Source of the DNA: Gottfriedia luciferensis
GTDB lineage: Bacteria > Bacillota > Bacilli > Bacillales > Bacillaceae_G
Direction of reading: 5' to 3'
Assembly: GCF_001712755.1 (NCBI RefSeq)
Contig: NZ_MDKC01000006.1
Location: 62,001-126,000 of the forward strand
DNA length: 64,000 nucleotides
This document shows, piece by piece, positions 19,216-28,855 of the stretch. Under the pieces are notes generated by a model, which worked only from the letters and a program-made list of their open reading frames with translations, was not told where the DNA came from and ran no database searches. Position numbers and translations under genes: made by a program. The stretch's first letter is position 1, and each line of letters begins with the position of its first letter.

Positions 19216-20207
19216 TATATCTTTACAATGATTCTACCTCTTGCTTGTCCTTTTAAAATAGTAGGCAAGTTTTCAGGTAATTCTTTAAGTGTAATTTCTT
19301 TCTGTATAATTTCAGAAAGAGTAGAAGGTTTTAAATCGGTTGCCATGCGATTCCATAGTTCTTGCCGAACATCCATTGGACAATAAACAGAATCAATTCC
19401 GAGAAGGTTTATGCCACGTAAAATAAACGGAAACACGGTGGTAGGAACGCTTCCTCCACCAGTTAAACCACTGACCGCAACTGAACCATTATAGTGGATT
19501 TTACTTAGAATGGAAGCAAGTGTCTCTCCTCCAACTGGATCAACCGCTGCAACCCAATTTTGTTTATCAAGAGTTTTTATTTTACCATTAAAGACATCTT
19601 CACGAGAGATAATCTCTTTTGCACCGAGCTTATGTAAAAAAGTATGCTCAGAATTTTTACCCGTACTAGCGACAACTTCGTATCCTCTTTTTGAAAGCAT
19701 GGAAACAGCTAAACTTCCTACCCCACCAGTAGCTCCAGTGACAAGGACTTTGCCTTTTTCTGGCGATAAACCGTTATCTTCTAACCTTTGAATGGAAAGG
19801 GCTGCAGTAATACCTGCTGTCCCCAAAATCATTGATTCCATCAACGTTAAATTTTCGGGTAAAGGGACAATCCAATCACCAGGAATGCGGGCATATTCAC
19901 TATAACCACCATAATGGGATACCCCAATTTCATAGCTTGTTGCTATGATCTCATCTCCTTCGCGAAAGCGTGGATCTTGAGACGCTACGACTACACCTGC
20001 TAAATCAATACCTGGAATAAAGGGATAGGTTGTGACAATTTTTCCATTCGGAATACTAGCTAAACCGTCTTTATAGTTAATCGCAGAATAAGTAACCTTG
20101 ATTAAAACATCATCTTGAGGTAACTCATTTAAGGTAATATTTTTGACTTGAACAGAAAAATCGTTTTCATTTTTATCTACCATCAATGCTTTAAATTGTT
20201 CCATCAT
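19215..20207 (-). CDS. YhdH/YhfP-type NADPH quinone oxidoreductase
   Basis: A zinc-free medium-chain dehydrogenase of 330 residues of the YhdH/YhfP (AcuI-like) family. It reduces activated alkenes such as acryloyl-CoA or quinones with NADPH. Visible are YSAINYKDGLA, FIPGIDLAG, the nucleotide motif VTGATGGVGSLAV and the family segment VAAVDPVGG. The start is the MMEQFKALMV region, about 150 bases from the divergent HxlR-type gene, with the shared operator between them. This pairing suggests induction by reactive electrophiles or aldehydes. It is intact. Confidence 0.9.
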   Translation of the reverse strand: MMEQFKALMVDKNENDFSVQVKNITLNELPQDDVLIKVTYSAINYKDGLASIPNGKIVTTYPFIPGIDLAGVVVASQDPRFREGDEIIATSYEIGVSHYGGYSEYARIPGDWIVPLPENLTLMESMILGTAGITAALSIQRLEDNGLSPEKGKVLVTGATGGVGSLAVSMLSKRGYEVVASTGKNSEHTFLHKLGAKEIISREDVFNGKIKTLDKQNWVAAVDPVGGETLASILSKIHYNGSVAVSGLTGGGSVPTTVFPFILRGINLLGIDSVYCPMDVRQELWNRMATDLKPSTLSEIIQKEITLKELPENLPTILKGQARGRIIVKI

Positions 20208-20282
20208 TCTTTAACTCCCTTCTTGTACAGCAGAATAGACTATATATTCACTGCTAATATATAATGTATGGATGGACATTGC

Positions 20283-20324
20283 AAGTACATACTTTTTTTT
20301 TATATAGTGAAAAAAGTATACTTT
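20283..20324. promoter_or_regulatory. HxlR-type operator between quinone reductase and hxlR-like gene
   Basis: AAGTACATACTTTT and AAAAAGTATACTTT flank a TTTTATATAGTG spacer. About 36 of 42 positions match the element upstream of hxlA, including the spacer, which points to one regulator for both promoters. Confidence 0.65.
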
Positions 20325-20354
20325 GGGTTATAATAAATATGGAGGTGAAGTGAA

Positions 20355-20720
20355 ATGTCGCGAATGCAGGATAAGATTTTTAATTGTGAAAAAGAATTAA
20401 CTCTTTCCGTTATCGGTGGTAAATGGAAGATGCTTATACTATGGCATCTAGGAAAAGAGGGAACGAAGCGATTTGGTGAACTGAAAGCTCTTATGCCAGG
20501 GATCACGCAGAGAATGCTAGTTAATCAATTGCGAGAACTGGAAGAAGACTTGATTGTAAAACGTGAAGTCTATCCTGTGGTTCCTCCAAAGGTAGAATAC
20601 TCCATTACTGAACAAGGAAGAAGCTTGATGCCGATTCTCGATGCTATGTATAACTGGGGAAAAGATTATATGGAAACTGCTGGCTTGAATCCTTTAGTAA
20701 GACAAGAGGCCATTAGGTAA
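20355..20720 (+). CDS. HxlR-family winged-helix regulator
   Basis: A 121-residue HxlR-family (DUF24) DNA-binding protein. Typical segments are [37 protein letters not shown] (recognition helix) and [16 protein letters not shown]. Cys11 (IFNCEKEL) is at the position where redox-sensing members such as YodB and HypR keep their sensor cysteine. That fits electrophile or aldehyde sensing but is also common in the family. GGAGGTG precedes ATG 20355. It is divergent from the quinone reductase and shares its operator. It may also control hxlAB, whose own divergent regulator is missing. Confidence 0.9.
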   Translation: MSRMQDKIFNCEKELTLSVIGGKWKMLILWHLGKEGTKRFGELKALMPGITQRMLVNQLRELEEDLIVKREVYPVVPPKVEYSITEQGRSLMPILDAMYNWGKDYMETAGLNPLVRQEAIR

Positions 20721-20739
20721 ATTTTAACTGGTAATCTAA

Positions 20740-20771
20740 GGTTGACTCCGCCAAGGGGGTCAACCTCTTTT
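20740..20771. terminator. bidirectional terminator
   Basis: GGTTGAC and GTCAACC enclose TCCGCCAAGGGG, followed by TCTTTT. It lies between the convergent hxlR-like gene and gerAC. Confidence 0.75.
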
Positions 20772-20779
20772 CTGATAAT

Positions 20780-21871
20780 CTAATAATTATTTTTAGTATT
20801 TTGTAATGCCTTAAAATAAAGCTGATAATTAACTTTTACTTTCATTTTTCCCCAAGCGGCTAACCATCCCTTCTCGCTGATGGGTTTGGAAAAGGGACTA
20901 AGGGAGTGTGTCCCGATTTGAAGAGGATCCACCTTCAGCTCTTGCATTTCTTTTATGAGGTCCGTAGTTTTCATTTCTAATTCAGTTTCAATTTCCTTAT
21001 TAAGCTGCTTCAGTTCATTTCCATTGAGGAAATTTTTATTACCTTGATATTCCTCAATTCTTCCATTTAGTTTCACGTTTATTGTAACTAGGGAAAGATT
21101 TTTATCTAAATCCACATTTACTCTTGAGCGTAGATGTCCAATAACCACATCTAATTTGGGTATTGGGAAAAACTTCAAATAGTGATCATTATCAAGAAGT
21201 TGAAATATTTGATCTTCGGTATTTGTGACTGTTTTTATTAATTTATCATTGCTAAATAAAGCAGTTCCCTCGTAAGTAAAGTTATCTTTCACTACTTTGA
21301 AAACAGGAAGAACGGGATCTGAAAATGGTGAAAACAGCTTATTTTTATATTCATGCAAATTGACAATGGTCATTTCACCTTGTTTTTTCTTCTCATAGTG
21401 TCTTAGCATCCGATATAGGTAATAATCAAGGTTTTCTTGCTTCTGTTCTTGTCTGTTAATATATTCGTCAAAATTACCTTTAACGATTACTAAATACATT
21501 CGTTGCGAAATATCATAGTCTGTCAATAGCGTGTTAATCAACTGAATAATCCCTTGTTTCGCTAGTTCTTCATGAATTAAAAACATACGGAGTTGTCCAA
21601 CCTTCATTTCACGATAATATCTTAAATTAAAGTCTTTTCCTCCCTGTTTAAGGAGATCAACTTCGAGTGTTAATAAGCTTTTTGGTACATTTGCTAATGG
21701 AGGGACTAATGTACTCATTTTTATTTTTTCTTTTTCCCCTTTACTAATTGACCAAAAAGTGACAGGGGCAATATCTTCAATTGTGTTATTCTCAACAAAT
21801 GGGGCACATCCTGGAATAATGACTAATGAAACAAAGATTCCCCAAACCAAAAGAATTTTCTTTCGTCTCAT
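20780..21871 (-). CDS. gerAC: GerAC-type germinant receptor lipoprotein
   Basis: The C subunit of a GerA-family spore germinant receptor, an inner-membrane lipoprotein of about 363 residues. The start is set at 21871 (MRRKKILLVWGIF), because its ATG overlaps the gerAB stop (ATGA). The upstream in-frame extension would not give a signal peptide. The signal ends in VIIPGC, giving a lipobox Cys near residue 22. The family features GGKDFNLRYYREMKVGQLRMFL and the C-terminal YFKALQNTKNNY are present. The coding frame is intact, but its partner GerAA is truncated, so no working receptor would form. Confidence 0.9.
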   Translation of the reverse strand: MRRKKILLVWGIFVSLVIIPGCAPFVENNTIEDIAPVTFWSISKGEKEKIKMSTLVPPLANVPKSLLTLEVDLLKQGGKDFNLRYYREMKVGQLRMFLIHEELAKQGIIQLINTLLTDYDISQRMYLVIVKGNFDEYINRQEQKQENLDYYLYRMLRHYEKKKQGEMTIVNLHEYKNKLFSPFSDPVLPVFKVVKDNFTYEGTALFSNDKLIKTVTNTEDQIFQLLDNDHYLKFFPIPKLDVVIGHLRSRVNVDLDKNLSLVTINVKLNGRIEEYQGNKNFLNGNELKQLNKEIETELEMKTTDLIKEMQELKVDPLQIGTHSLSPFSKPISEKGWLAAWGKMKVKVNYQLYFKALQNTKNNY

Positions 21872-22989
21872 GCTTTCACACGCCCTTTTAGCTTTGTCAA
21901 TAGGAGCAAGAATGTTGGTACGATAATGTAAGTAATTCCACTTAACCAAATATGAATATTCAGGAGAATGTTCTGTTCGGTTTCAATGGACCAAATCCAA
22001 TTATTCACAATTACAAAGCAGAGAAATAACATAATACAAGTGACAGCAAAACCCATACGTGAAGGTTGTTTACTTGTTTTTTTTAGGATGATTCTTGTAG
22101 CCCCATATATACATAACAAGAAAATTGATATAGCAAACACCAATAAAAACATATGTAGTGAAATCAGGATAATATCCAGTCGTTCAAACAAGGGAGATTG
22201 TAAGTATCGGATCATATGGATAATAGGGTATTTATTTTTACTTAAATAATTTGAACCGAAAAAGAATATACTCGCAATAAACAATAGCAAATACTCTGAA
22301 GTAGAAAGAGCATTCGCATAGGTTAAATATTTACTCATTTTTTGTTGTGGTTTGATCCAAGGAATTAAACAGATTAAATACTCTGGTCCTGAATATGAAG
22401 CCCAAATTAGTAACAATCCTTTCCATGAATCAGTTGTCCAATTTGTTGGTATCAAGGGATACAAATCATGTAATGCAGCGATTGGTGGAATAAAAAAGGG
22501 ATAATATAAAAAAATCATCCAAAAAACACATAAAAAAACAATTACCACAAACTGTATGGTATTTTTCATTCCTAGTGAAGCAACATAGGAGCTCGTAAGT
22601 AGAATGAAAAAAATAATCCAATTTGAATTCATTGATGGGAAAATAAAATCATGAATGACTTCTAAGTATCCGAGTGTGATCACCGTAATTTTGATTAGCA
22701 TCAATATAAGGCCTAAAAAAGTCAAAAGCCTTACAATTCGAACACCAAAAAGCTCTACAAAACCTTTATATCCCTTTTTAGCAACATTTGATTCTAGCCA
22801 TTTGCATAACAGCCATATATTGAGTTGGGAAAAGATTGCCATTGCAACAATGGCCCAAATCATATACGGGTGTAATAAGTAGGTAGGCATTAAAAAAAAT
22901 AGGTAAAGCATTTGGAAACGGTTAACGATGAAAAAGGCATAGATTCCGTCAAATTTAGATGATTTATCAAATAAAGAAAATGTGGTCAA
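21868..22989 (-). CDS. gerAB: GerAB-type germinant receptor permease
   Basis: 373 residues with about ten membrane helices, an APC-superfamily germination permease. It would carry the germinant-binding pocket of the receptor. Visible are NRFQMLYLFFLMPTYLL in helix 1 and GPEYLICLIPWIKPQQ in the conserved middle region. It is intact and coupled to gerAC by a 4-base overlap; it starts eight bases after the gerAA stop. The germinant specificity is unknown. Confidence 0.9.
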   Translation of the reverse strand: MTTFSLFDKSSKFDGIYAFFIVNRFQMLYLFFLMPTYLLHPYMIWAIVAMAIFSQLNIWLLCKWLESNVAKKGYKGFVELFGVRIVRLLTFLGLILMLIKITVITLGYLEVIHDFIFPSMNSNWIIFFILLTSSYVASLGMKNTIQFVVIVFLCVFWMIFLYYPFFIPPIAALHDLYPLIPTNWTTDSWKGLLLIWASYSGPEYLICLIPWIKPQQKMSKYLTYANALSTSEYLLLFIASIFFFGSNYLSKNKYPIIHMIRYLQSPLFERLDIILISLHMFLLVFAISIFLLCIYGATRIILKKTSKQPSRMGFAVTCIMLFLCFVIVNNWIWSIETEQNILLNIHIWLSGITYIIVPTFLLLLTKLKGRVKA

Positions 22990-22996
22990 CTTTAAA

Positions 22997-23780
22997 TCAC
23001 ATCCTTCGTTTGTATCTCCATTTCTGTAAAGGGTGTAAATGTTCCGGACGGGCTTTCATCTTTATTAAAGGCCCTCTAATAAAGAGATCGATCCAGTCCT
23101 TCCAGTAAAATGGAGCGATTGGTGAAAAATAGGGTTGTTTTAAGGAAGTAAGACCATTTAGATGTGCCAAAATGGCAACTGCTCCCATGGCAATTCCAAA
23201 AACACCGAAAAAGGATGAAAGGAGAAGAAAACCAAATTGAATGATTGTATTTGCCTTCGTCATCAAATAGTTTGGTACTAAAAATGAGGAGATGGTTGAA
23301 ATACAAACTAATACAATTAATACTTTGCTCGCAAAACCCGCTTCAACCGCTGCTTGACCGATAACTATACCACCAATAACCCCTAAGGTTTGACTTGATT
23401 TGGTCGGCATCCGTAAACTTGCTTCTTTTATGATTTCAAGAATAGATAACATCACTATTGCTTCCCAAAATGGTGTAAAAGGTAGTTTACTTCTAGATTC
23501 CACTATTACAAATAGTATTTGTAAGGGAATCATTTGATAATGGTGGGTTGTTAGTGCAACATAAAATGGTATTAGTGTGACGGACAGAAAAAAGCTTATA
23601 TATCGAATAACTCTTAAAAAACTTGCAACCGGCCAACGATTAATATAATCCTCAGGTGATTGGAAAAGGTGAAAAAAGGTAATTGGTGCAATTAATACAA
23701 ACGGTGTGTCATCTACCAAGATAGTTAATTTACCGAGCCCTAAGGAATAAGCACAAACATCTGGGCGGTCAGTTTGTTGG
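22997..23780 (-). pseudogene. gerAA: GerAA-type subunit, N-terminal half deleted
   Basis: Encodes only the C-terminal half of a GerA-family A subunit (about 260 of the usual 480-500 residues). It runs from QTDRPDVCAYSLGLGKLTI through DDTPFVLIAPITFFHLFQSPEDY, the membrane part and the YKRRM end. The conserved frame extends upstream of the first possible start (TTG 23719) and breaks off near 23780, where a truncated flavin oxidoreductase gene begins on the opposite strand. A deletion or rearrangement therefore removed the 5' half and promoter, probably silencing gerAB and gerAC too. Confidence 0.85.
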
Positions 23781-23784
23781 AATT

Positions 23785-24538
23785 GTGGAAAATTCTGCCA
23801 GTGCCATCGCTACCGAACGTCTGAATGCAGAAATTCCAAGAGCGTTAACAGAAGATGCAATATTCGACTTAATCCAAGACTTTAAAAAAGCGACTGAACG
23901 TGCAATTAAAGCTGGATTTGATGGGGTAGAAATTCATGGAGCAAACACCTATAAAATCCAACAATTTTCCTCTCCACACTCAAACCGTCGTGAAGACCAA
24001 TGGGGAGGAAGTATAGAGAAACGATTTAATTTCATAAACCAATTAGTTGATTCTGTTACTGAGGTCGTGGATAATTCAAATGTTCAAGATTTTATTGTGG
24101 GATATCGATTTTTCCCCAGAAGAATATGAAGAACCTGGAATAAAAATGTCAGATACCCTTTATCTTGTTGATAAATTAGCTGAAAAGTTAGACTATTTGT
24201 ATATATCATTAGGTGACTTTAAGCGAGTATCTGTATCTGAAGATTATAAAGAAAAATCTATTATGCAATGTGTTCATGAGAAAATAAATGGAGGTGTACC
24301 TTTAATTGGTGTTGGTGATATTCGTACTAAACAGGATGCAGAGGATACATTGACAAACGCTGAAATAGTGACAGTAGGGCGCTCTCTCATCATTGACCCT
24401 CATTGGACAAGTAAAGTGCTGGAGGGAAAAGAAGATACGATCAGAAGAGTACTAGTTGATCAAGATAGAGAAGAACTCATGATAGGGAATGGGATTGTAG
24501 ATTTCCTGAGTATTATGATGCCTGATCGATTACGCTAA
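23785..24538 (+). pseudogene. Old yellow enzyme-type flavin oxidoreductase, 5' truncated and frameshifted
   Basis: Encodes the middle and C-terminal part of an NADH:flavin oxidoreductase (OYE-like TIM barrel). Motifs are ERLNAEIPRALTEDAIFDLI, GFDGVEIHGANTYKIQQF (FMN-site His-Ala-Asn), SSPHSNRREDQWGGS, then VPLIGVGDIRTKQDAED and VTVGRSLIIDP. The first ~140 residues are absent, the homology beginning exactly at the gerAA breakpoint. An extra T in the run near 24110 shifts the frame (FIVGYRF to SPEEYEEPGIKM). It is broken twice. Confidence 0.85.
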
Positions 24539-24586
24539 ACCAAATTCAATAAAAGTGCGGGTCAAAAAGAAAGGGACGATGATGAA

Positions 24587-24868
24587 ATGGTTACAGAAAT
24601 CCAACTAAATGATACTAAAATTAAAATCACACAATATGATGAAAAAAAGATAGAAGGTAAAACACAGATATCGTTAACTTTTTATGTTACAAGTGACGAC
24701 TACCATGACATAGCAACGTTATTATACAAAGGAACATTTGATGTAATCGTACTCGAGAGACATCTTGAGTTCCGCGGAACGATTCAAGAATATTCAACAT
24801 CAATTACGAATCTATACGAAAAAGGGCAAATTGGTGAATATAAACTGACTTTGAAAGAAACGGAATAA
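24587..24868 (+). CDS. DUF3219 family protein (YkvR-like)
   Basis: A small 93-residue soluble protein resembling B. subtilis YkvR (DUF3219). It is compact and mixed alpha/beta, with VTSDDYHDIATLLYKGTFDV and LTNLYEKGQ-like positions (TNLYEKGQIGEYKLTL). No known function. It starts at ATG 24587 and sits 22 bases before the luciferase-like gene, probably in one transcript. It is intact. Confidence 0.75.
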   Translation: MVTEIQLNDTKIKITQYDEKKIEGKTQISLTFYVTSDDYHDIATLLYKGTFDVIVLERHLEFRGTIQEYSTSITNLYEKGQIGEYKLTLKETE

Positions 24869-24890
24869 TAGAAAAGGGGATTTTCATCTT

Positions 24891-25871
24891 ATGAAATTAA
24901 GCATTTTAGATCAGTCTCCTATCTCAACTAATCAAACGGCAAATGAAGCATTACAGGAATCAATGAATCTCGCACGCATTGCGGAGACATTAGGATATTC
25001 ACGTTATTGGATTGCTGAACATCATGCAATGCCAGGGCTTGCATGCTCCGCGCCCGAGGTAATGTTAGGGTTTATTGGTGCAAATACAAAACATATACGA
25101 ATTGGCTCTGGAGCAGTTTTATTGCCATACTATAAGCCGTATAAAGTAGCAGAAACCTATCACATGTTATCCACTCTATTTCCTAATCGAATTGATGTAG
25201 GGATTGGAAGGGCACCGGGTGGTCCTGCTGAAGCATCAAATGCATTATCGGATAACTATTTGCAACATGTCTATAAAATGCCTGATTTAGTAAATGAATT
25301 AATTAAATACATAGATAATGAAGGGACCGTATTAGAGGCTGCTCCGTTACCGCAAATTAGTCCTGATCTTTGGATGTTAGGTACAAGTAGAAAAAGTGGA
25401 AATTTTGCGGCGGAAAACGGTTTAGCCTATAGTTTCGGACAATTTATGAGTGATGAAAACGGAGCAGAAATCGTCCAACAATATCGTCAGTCATTTCAAC
25501 CAAGAAAAAAAGGCCAAAAACCATACGTCATTATGGCTTTATCAGTAATATGTGCAGAAACTACTCAACAAGCAGAAGAAATTGCTTTAAGTTCAATTGT
25601 TTGGAAACTACAAAATGAGAGTATGGAAGGAAACAAAGGAGTTCCTTCTGTTGATGAGGCAAAAAAAATTCTATTAAATCTACGTAATCAAAAGTCTATT
25701 GAAAGAATAAAAAAGAAAATGATTATAGGTACTCCTGAAGAGGTGAAAAGTAAAATATTAGAAATTCAATCTCATGTATTAGCAGATGAAATCATGATTG
25801 TAACTATCACTTATTCATCAAAGGATAAGCATCAATCATATCGATTAATCGCAGAACAATTTATTAAATGA
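24891..25871 (+). CDS. luciferase-like (LLM class) flavin-dependent oxidoreductase
   Basis: A 326-residue bacterial-luciferase-fold monooxygenase, FMN/F420-type. It has the typical LSILDQSPIS start, YWIAEHHAMPGLACSAPEVMLGF, IRIGSGAVLLPYYKPYKVAE and DVGIGRAPGGP. It resembles the YwcH-type group. It likely uses FMNH2 from a partner reductase on an unknown substrate. The length is usual and the gene intact, one of the few intact genes in this part of the island. Confidence 0.88.
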   Translation: MKLSILDQSPISTNQTANEALQESMNLARIAETLGYSRYWIAEHHAMPGLACSAPEVMLGFIGANTKHIRIGSGAVLLPYYKPYKVAETYHMLSTLFPNRIDVGIGRAPGGPAEASNALSDNYLQHVYKMPDLVNELIKYIDNEGTVLEAAPLPQISPDLWMLGTSRKSGNFAAENGLAYSFGQFMSDENGAEIVQQYRQSFQPRKKGQKPYVIMALSVICAETTQQAEEIALSSIVWKLQNESMEGNKGVPSVDEAKKILLNLRNQKSIERIKKKMIIGTPEEVKSKILEIQSHVLADEIMIVTITYSSKDKHQSYRLIAEQFIK

Positions 25872-25898
25872 AAAAGTTAAGATTAAAAGGAGGAATTA

Positions 25899-26066
25899 AA
25901 AGGCGTCGACATAACAGGTTTCAAATCAATAAGGAACGATCTAACAAATGCAGGTGCTAACTACAAAGATGAAGAAGTTGTAGTAAGCAATAATATTGTA
26001 ACAAGCCGTTTTCCGGATGACATTCCTGCCTTTAATCGTGAATCCTTAAAACTATTAGCTGAATAA
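25899..26066 (+). pseudogene. C-terminal fragment of a DJ-1/PfpI family protein
   Basis: The last ~50 residues of a PfpI/YfkM-type general stress glyoxalase: GFKSIRNDLTNAGANYKDEE, VVVSNNIVTSRFPDDIPAF, then NRESLKLLAE and TAA at 26064-26066. The catalytic Cys/His part is missing. The fragment begins right after AGGAGGAATTAAA, which is not its own start. Confidence 0.8.
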
Positions 26067-26147
26067 TAGGTACTAATAGTATCGTTTTAGAAATAAATTT
26101 CACATTGAATGATCAATACAAAAAATTTAAGAAGGAAGGGTTTTACT

Positions 26148-26864
26148 ATGTCATTAAATGGTAAACGAGTAGTTGTTTTAGGGGGTACTTCTGGTATTGG
26201 TTTAGCAACTGCTAAAGCGTTTCTAGATCAATCTGCTCAAGTGATTATTGCCAGCCGTTCTGTTTCCAAATTAAATGAAGCAAAACAAGTTCTTCGTGGC
26301 AGTGTAGAAGCAATTGAAATCGATTTTCGAAGCGAAGAAAAAGTAGCAGAATTTTTCAGTAAGGTTGGAAAATTTGACCACCTTGTGGTAACAGCAGGTG
26401 AAGGCGCAATGGGGCACTTTAGCGAACTGCCTGTGGCAAGTGCTAAAGAGGCGTTTGATAGTAAGTTCTGGGGGCAATATATTACTGTCCGTTCAGCACT
26501 TCCATATTTAAGCAATGAGAGCTCAATCACCTTAACCTCTGGCGTATATGGCGTTCGTCCTCCTCAAGGCGCTACTACGTTAGCGGCAATCAATTCAGCC
26601 ATTGAAGGATTGGTTCGAGGACTTTCCGTAGACCTAGCCCCTATTAGGGTAAACGTGGTTTCACCTGGTATTGTAGACACTCCAATCTATGCTGGAATGT
26701 CAGATGATCAGAGGCAAGCACTGTTCAACGGCATTGCACAACAGCTCCCTGTTGGACGGATTGCAAAGCCGGAAGACATAGCTGAAACCTATGTATACCT
26801 TGCTAAAAATGGTTTTACTACTGGGACGGCTGTTCTTATTGATGGTGGTGCTCACTTAGTATGA
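26148..26864 (+). CDS. short-chain dehydrogenase/reductase
   Basis: A 238-residue SDR from ATG 26148, preferred over an earlier in-frame start because GAAGGAAGGG lies just upstream. The motif GGTSGIG is near residue 11, and the usual Ser/Tyr/Lys set is altered. TSGVYGVRPPQGATTLAAINSA has no YxxxK where classical enzymes keep it, so it may be a divergent or non-catalytic member. The end GFTTGTAVLIDGGAHLV is normal. No neighbour gives its substrate. A strong terminator follows. Confidence 0.83.
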   Translation: MSLNGKRVVVLGGTSGIGLATAKAFLDQSAQVIIASRSVSKLNEAKQVLRGSVEAIEIDFRSEEKVAEFFSKVGKFDHLVVTAGEGAMGHFSELPVASAKEAFDSKFWGQYITVRSALPYLSNESSITLTSGVYGVRPPQGATTLAAINSAIEGLVRGLSVDLAPIRVNVVSPGIVDTPIYAGMSDDQRQALFNGIAQQLPVGRIAKPEDIAETYVYLAKNGFTTGTAVLIDGGAHLV

Positions 26865-26955
26865 TGCCTAAATGGATGTTGAACCGAAGCTTACCACCCT
26901 ACCAAGCAGCAGTTCTAACTAAAATAGAAATAAGGTAAGAATTGAGTGATTTACT

Positions 26956-26992
26956 GGCGGCAACACTGCAAAAGAGTATTGCCGCCTTTTTT
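26956..26992 (+). terminator. strong terminator
   Basis: GGCGGCAA and TTGCCGCC form the stem, followed by six T. Confidence 0.9.
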
Positions 26993-27037
26993 GTTCATTA
27001 AGTACATAAAAAGATACAAAAGGAAGTGTTGATTTTT

Positions 27038-27936
27038 ATGAGTGTACAGGACGAAAATAAATTAACAAAAATAAAAAATTCCCTTGAAAGTTGTGTAGTT
27101 ACATTGCCTGATGGAACTTCTCTACCAAGAATAGGACAAGGAACTTGGTACATGGGAAAAAATCCTCAAATGAGAGAAAGGGAAATCAAAGCTTTACAAC
27201 TCGGAATAGAATTAAGAATGAAACTATTAGATACGGCGGAAATGTATGGTGATGGCGATTCTGAACGCTTAGTAGGTGAAGCAATTAAGGGACGTAGAGA
27301 TGACGTCTTTTTAGTATCAAAGGTGTATCCTCATCATGCAGGATTAGATATGATTGCCAAAGCGTGTGAAAACAGTCTAAAAAGGCTTGGAACCGATCAT
27401 CTTGATTTGTACCTTTTACAATGGCGAGGACGTGTGCCATTAGCAGAAACCATTGAAGGAATGGAAAAGCTACGCAAGGAAGAAAAAATAGTAAGATGGG
27501 GAGTCTCCAATTTTGATACCGATGTTATGAAAGAGTTATGGAACACCACTAACGGAAAAAATTGTATGACTAATCAAGTGTTATATCATCTTGGTTCAAG
27601 GGGTATAGATTATGATCTCTTACCATGGCAGCGAGAACATCACATGCCTATTATGGCATTAGCCCACTAGCTCAAGGAGGTTCATTAAGAAGACAATTGT
27701 TAACGGATTCAACCATTAAAGAGATTGCAGAAAAATACGCTGTACAACTCTTACAAATCGCTCTCGCTTGGACAATCTGTTCTAACGATTGTATAGCTAT
27801 TCCAAAAGCTGTTCAAGAAGAACATGTACTAGCAAATGCGGAAGCTACTATAATTGAATTAACAAAAGAGGATTTAAATAGACTTGATGAGGTATTTCCG
27901 CAACCGACTAGAAAAATGCCTTTGGACATTATTTAG
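27038..27936 (+). pseudogene. aldo/keto reductase, single-base deletion
   Basis: Starts at ATG 27038 after AAGGAAG. The protein has GQGTWYMG, DTAEMYGDGDSERLVGEAI (catalytic Asp/Tyr), VSKVYPHHAGL and WGVSNFDTDVM, typical of the YvgN/YtbE-like NADPH aldo/keto reductases. Near 27658 the frame runs to a stop at 27670 (MALAH), while the expected SPLAQGGSLRRQLL continues one frame over to 27936. One base is missing in GGCATTAGCCCA. Restoring it gives a protein of about 300 residues. Confidence 0.85.
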
Positions 27937-28082
27937 AAATTTTAGAGGATAGACAAAGAGAGAGGGGATTGAATGTGTATGTCAACAGAGGTATTGGAAG
28001 ATTTACTCAAGATGCAGCTAAAACCTCTTATATGAATATTAGCTTCTATCTTATCCAATGCAAAGCAATAATTAGGAGATGA

Positions 28083-28259
28083 ATGAATATGAATGCAATC
28101 ATTGAAAGGTTAACTGGAATGGATGGACTATCTGATCAAATGGTTGCAATGGATTAATTAATTGCAGCTAAAAATGGAATTAGAAATTATGCGTTTGCAG
28201 TTACCGAATCAGGAATGCCTGAAGTTAAAGAGATTCTAACTCGTCACTTGGTGACCTAA
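28083..28259 (+). pseudogene. CotF-like spore coat protein fragment with nonsense codon
   Basis: A short frame after AGGAGATG reads NAIIERLTGMDGLSDQMVAMD, a TAA, then LIAAKNGIRNYAFAVTESGMP and VKEILTRHLVT. This pattern (TGMD...LIAAK...NYA.A.TE) is that of small CotF/YraF-type spore coat proteins. The C-terminal ~40 residues are absent. A still shorter frame just upstream (about 27974-28035, MSTEVLEDLLKMQLKPLI) may be another coat-gene remnant. Confidence 0.6.
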
Positions 28260-28405
28260 AAAACTGTTCTTAAAAACCATTTTTTTGTGAAATGGTCGGA
28301 AATATATGAGTTTTAAGATTGAAGGTAGACTCGTCAGCTAATTCCCGGATAAAAACCGATTAAACCTCACCTGACGTATTGTAAAAATTATTCAACTATT
28401 TTTTA

Positions 28406-28855
28406 TTACGAAAAGGTAGAAGCAGGGAATTCATCAATTTTCATACGAAGTAAACTATAAGGTTTCTGTCGCAGGTCTTTTCCATAATGAAACTTTGCCT
28501 GCCGATGTAATTGGTTCACAATGACATATAAGTATTGATCCGGCCCAATTGAAAAAGTATCTGGCCATAAAATTCTCGGATCATGAGCGATTGTTTCCAT
28601 TATGCCATTCGGCAATATCTTTCGAATACTGTTGTTTTCATAGTCTCCGTCATAAATGGATCCTTTTGCCCCAGTGATCATTCCATCAGACGTACCTTTT
28701 TCTCCCCAGTACTCCACCTGATATAGTAAATCCATGTCAGGTATCGTTCTGTCTCTTAGAGCTTCTGTTGAGATCGAATACAAATCCCGACTGGTAAGTG
28801 GACAATAAAATAAAATCTTTCCATCGGAAGAAATCGCTATACCATCAGACGCCAA
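28406..28855 (-). pseudogene. C-terminal fragment of an MRJP/L-dopachrome tautomerase-like protein
   Basis: 149 residues matching the end of bacterial major-royal-jelly/yellow-like beta-propellers: ISSDGKILFYCPLTSRDLYS, WGEKGTSDGMITGAKGSIY, DPRILWPDTFSIGPDQYLYV and NQLHRQAKFH. A full protein has about 350-400 residues, so the N-terminal propeller blades are missing. The upstream end abuts the 5' part of a nitroreductase gene in a different frame; no proper start exists. Confidence 0.75.
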
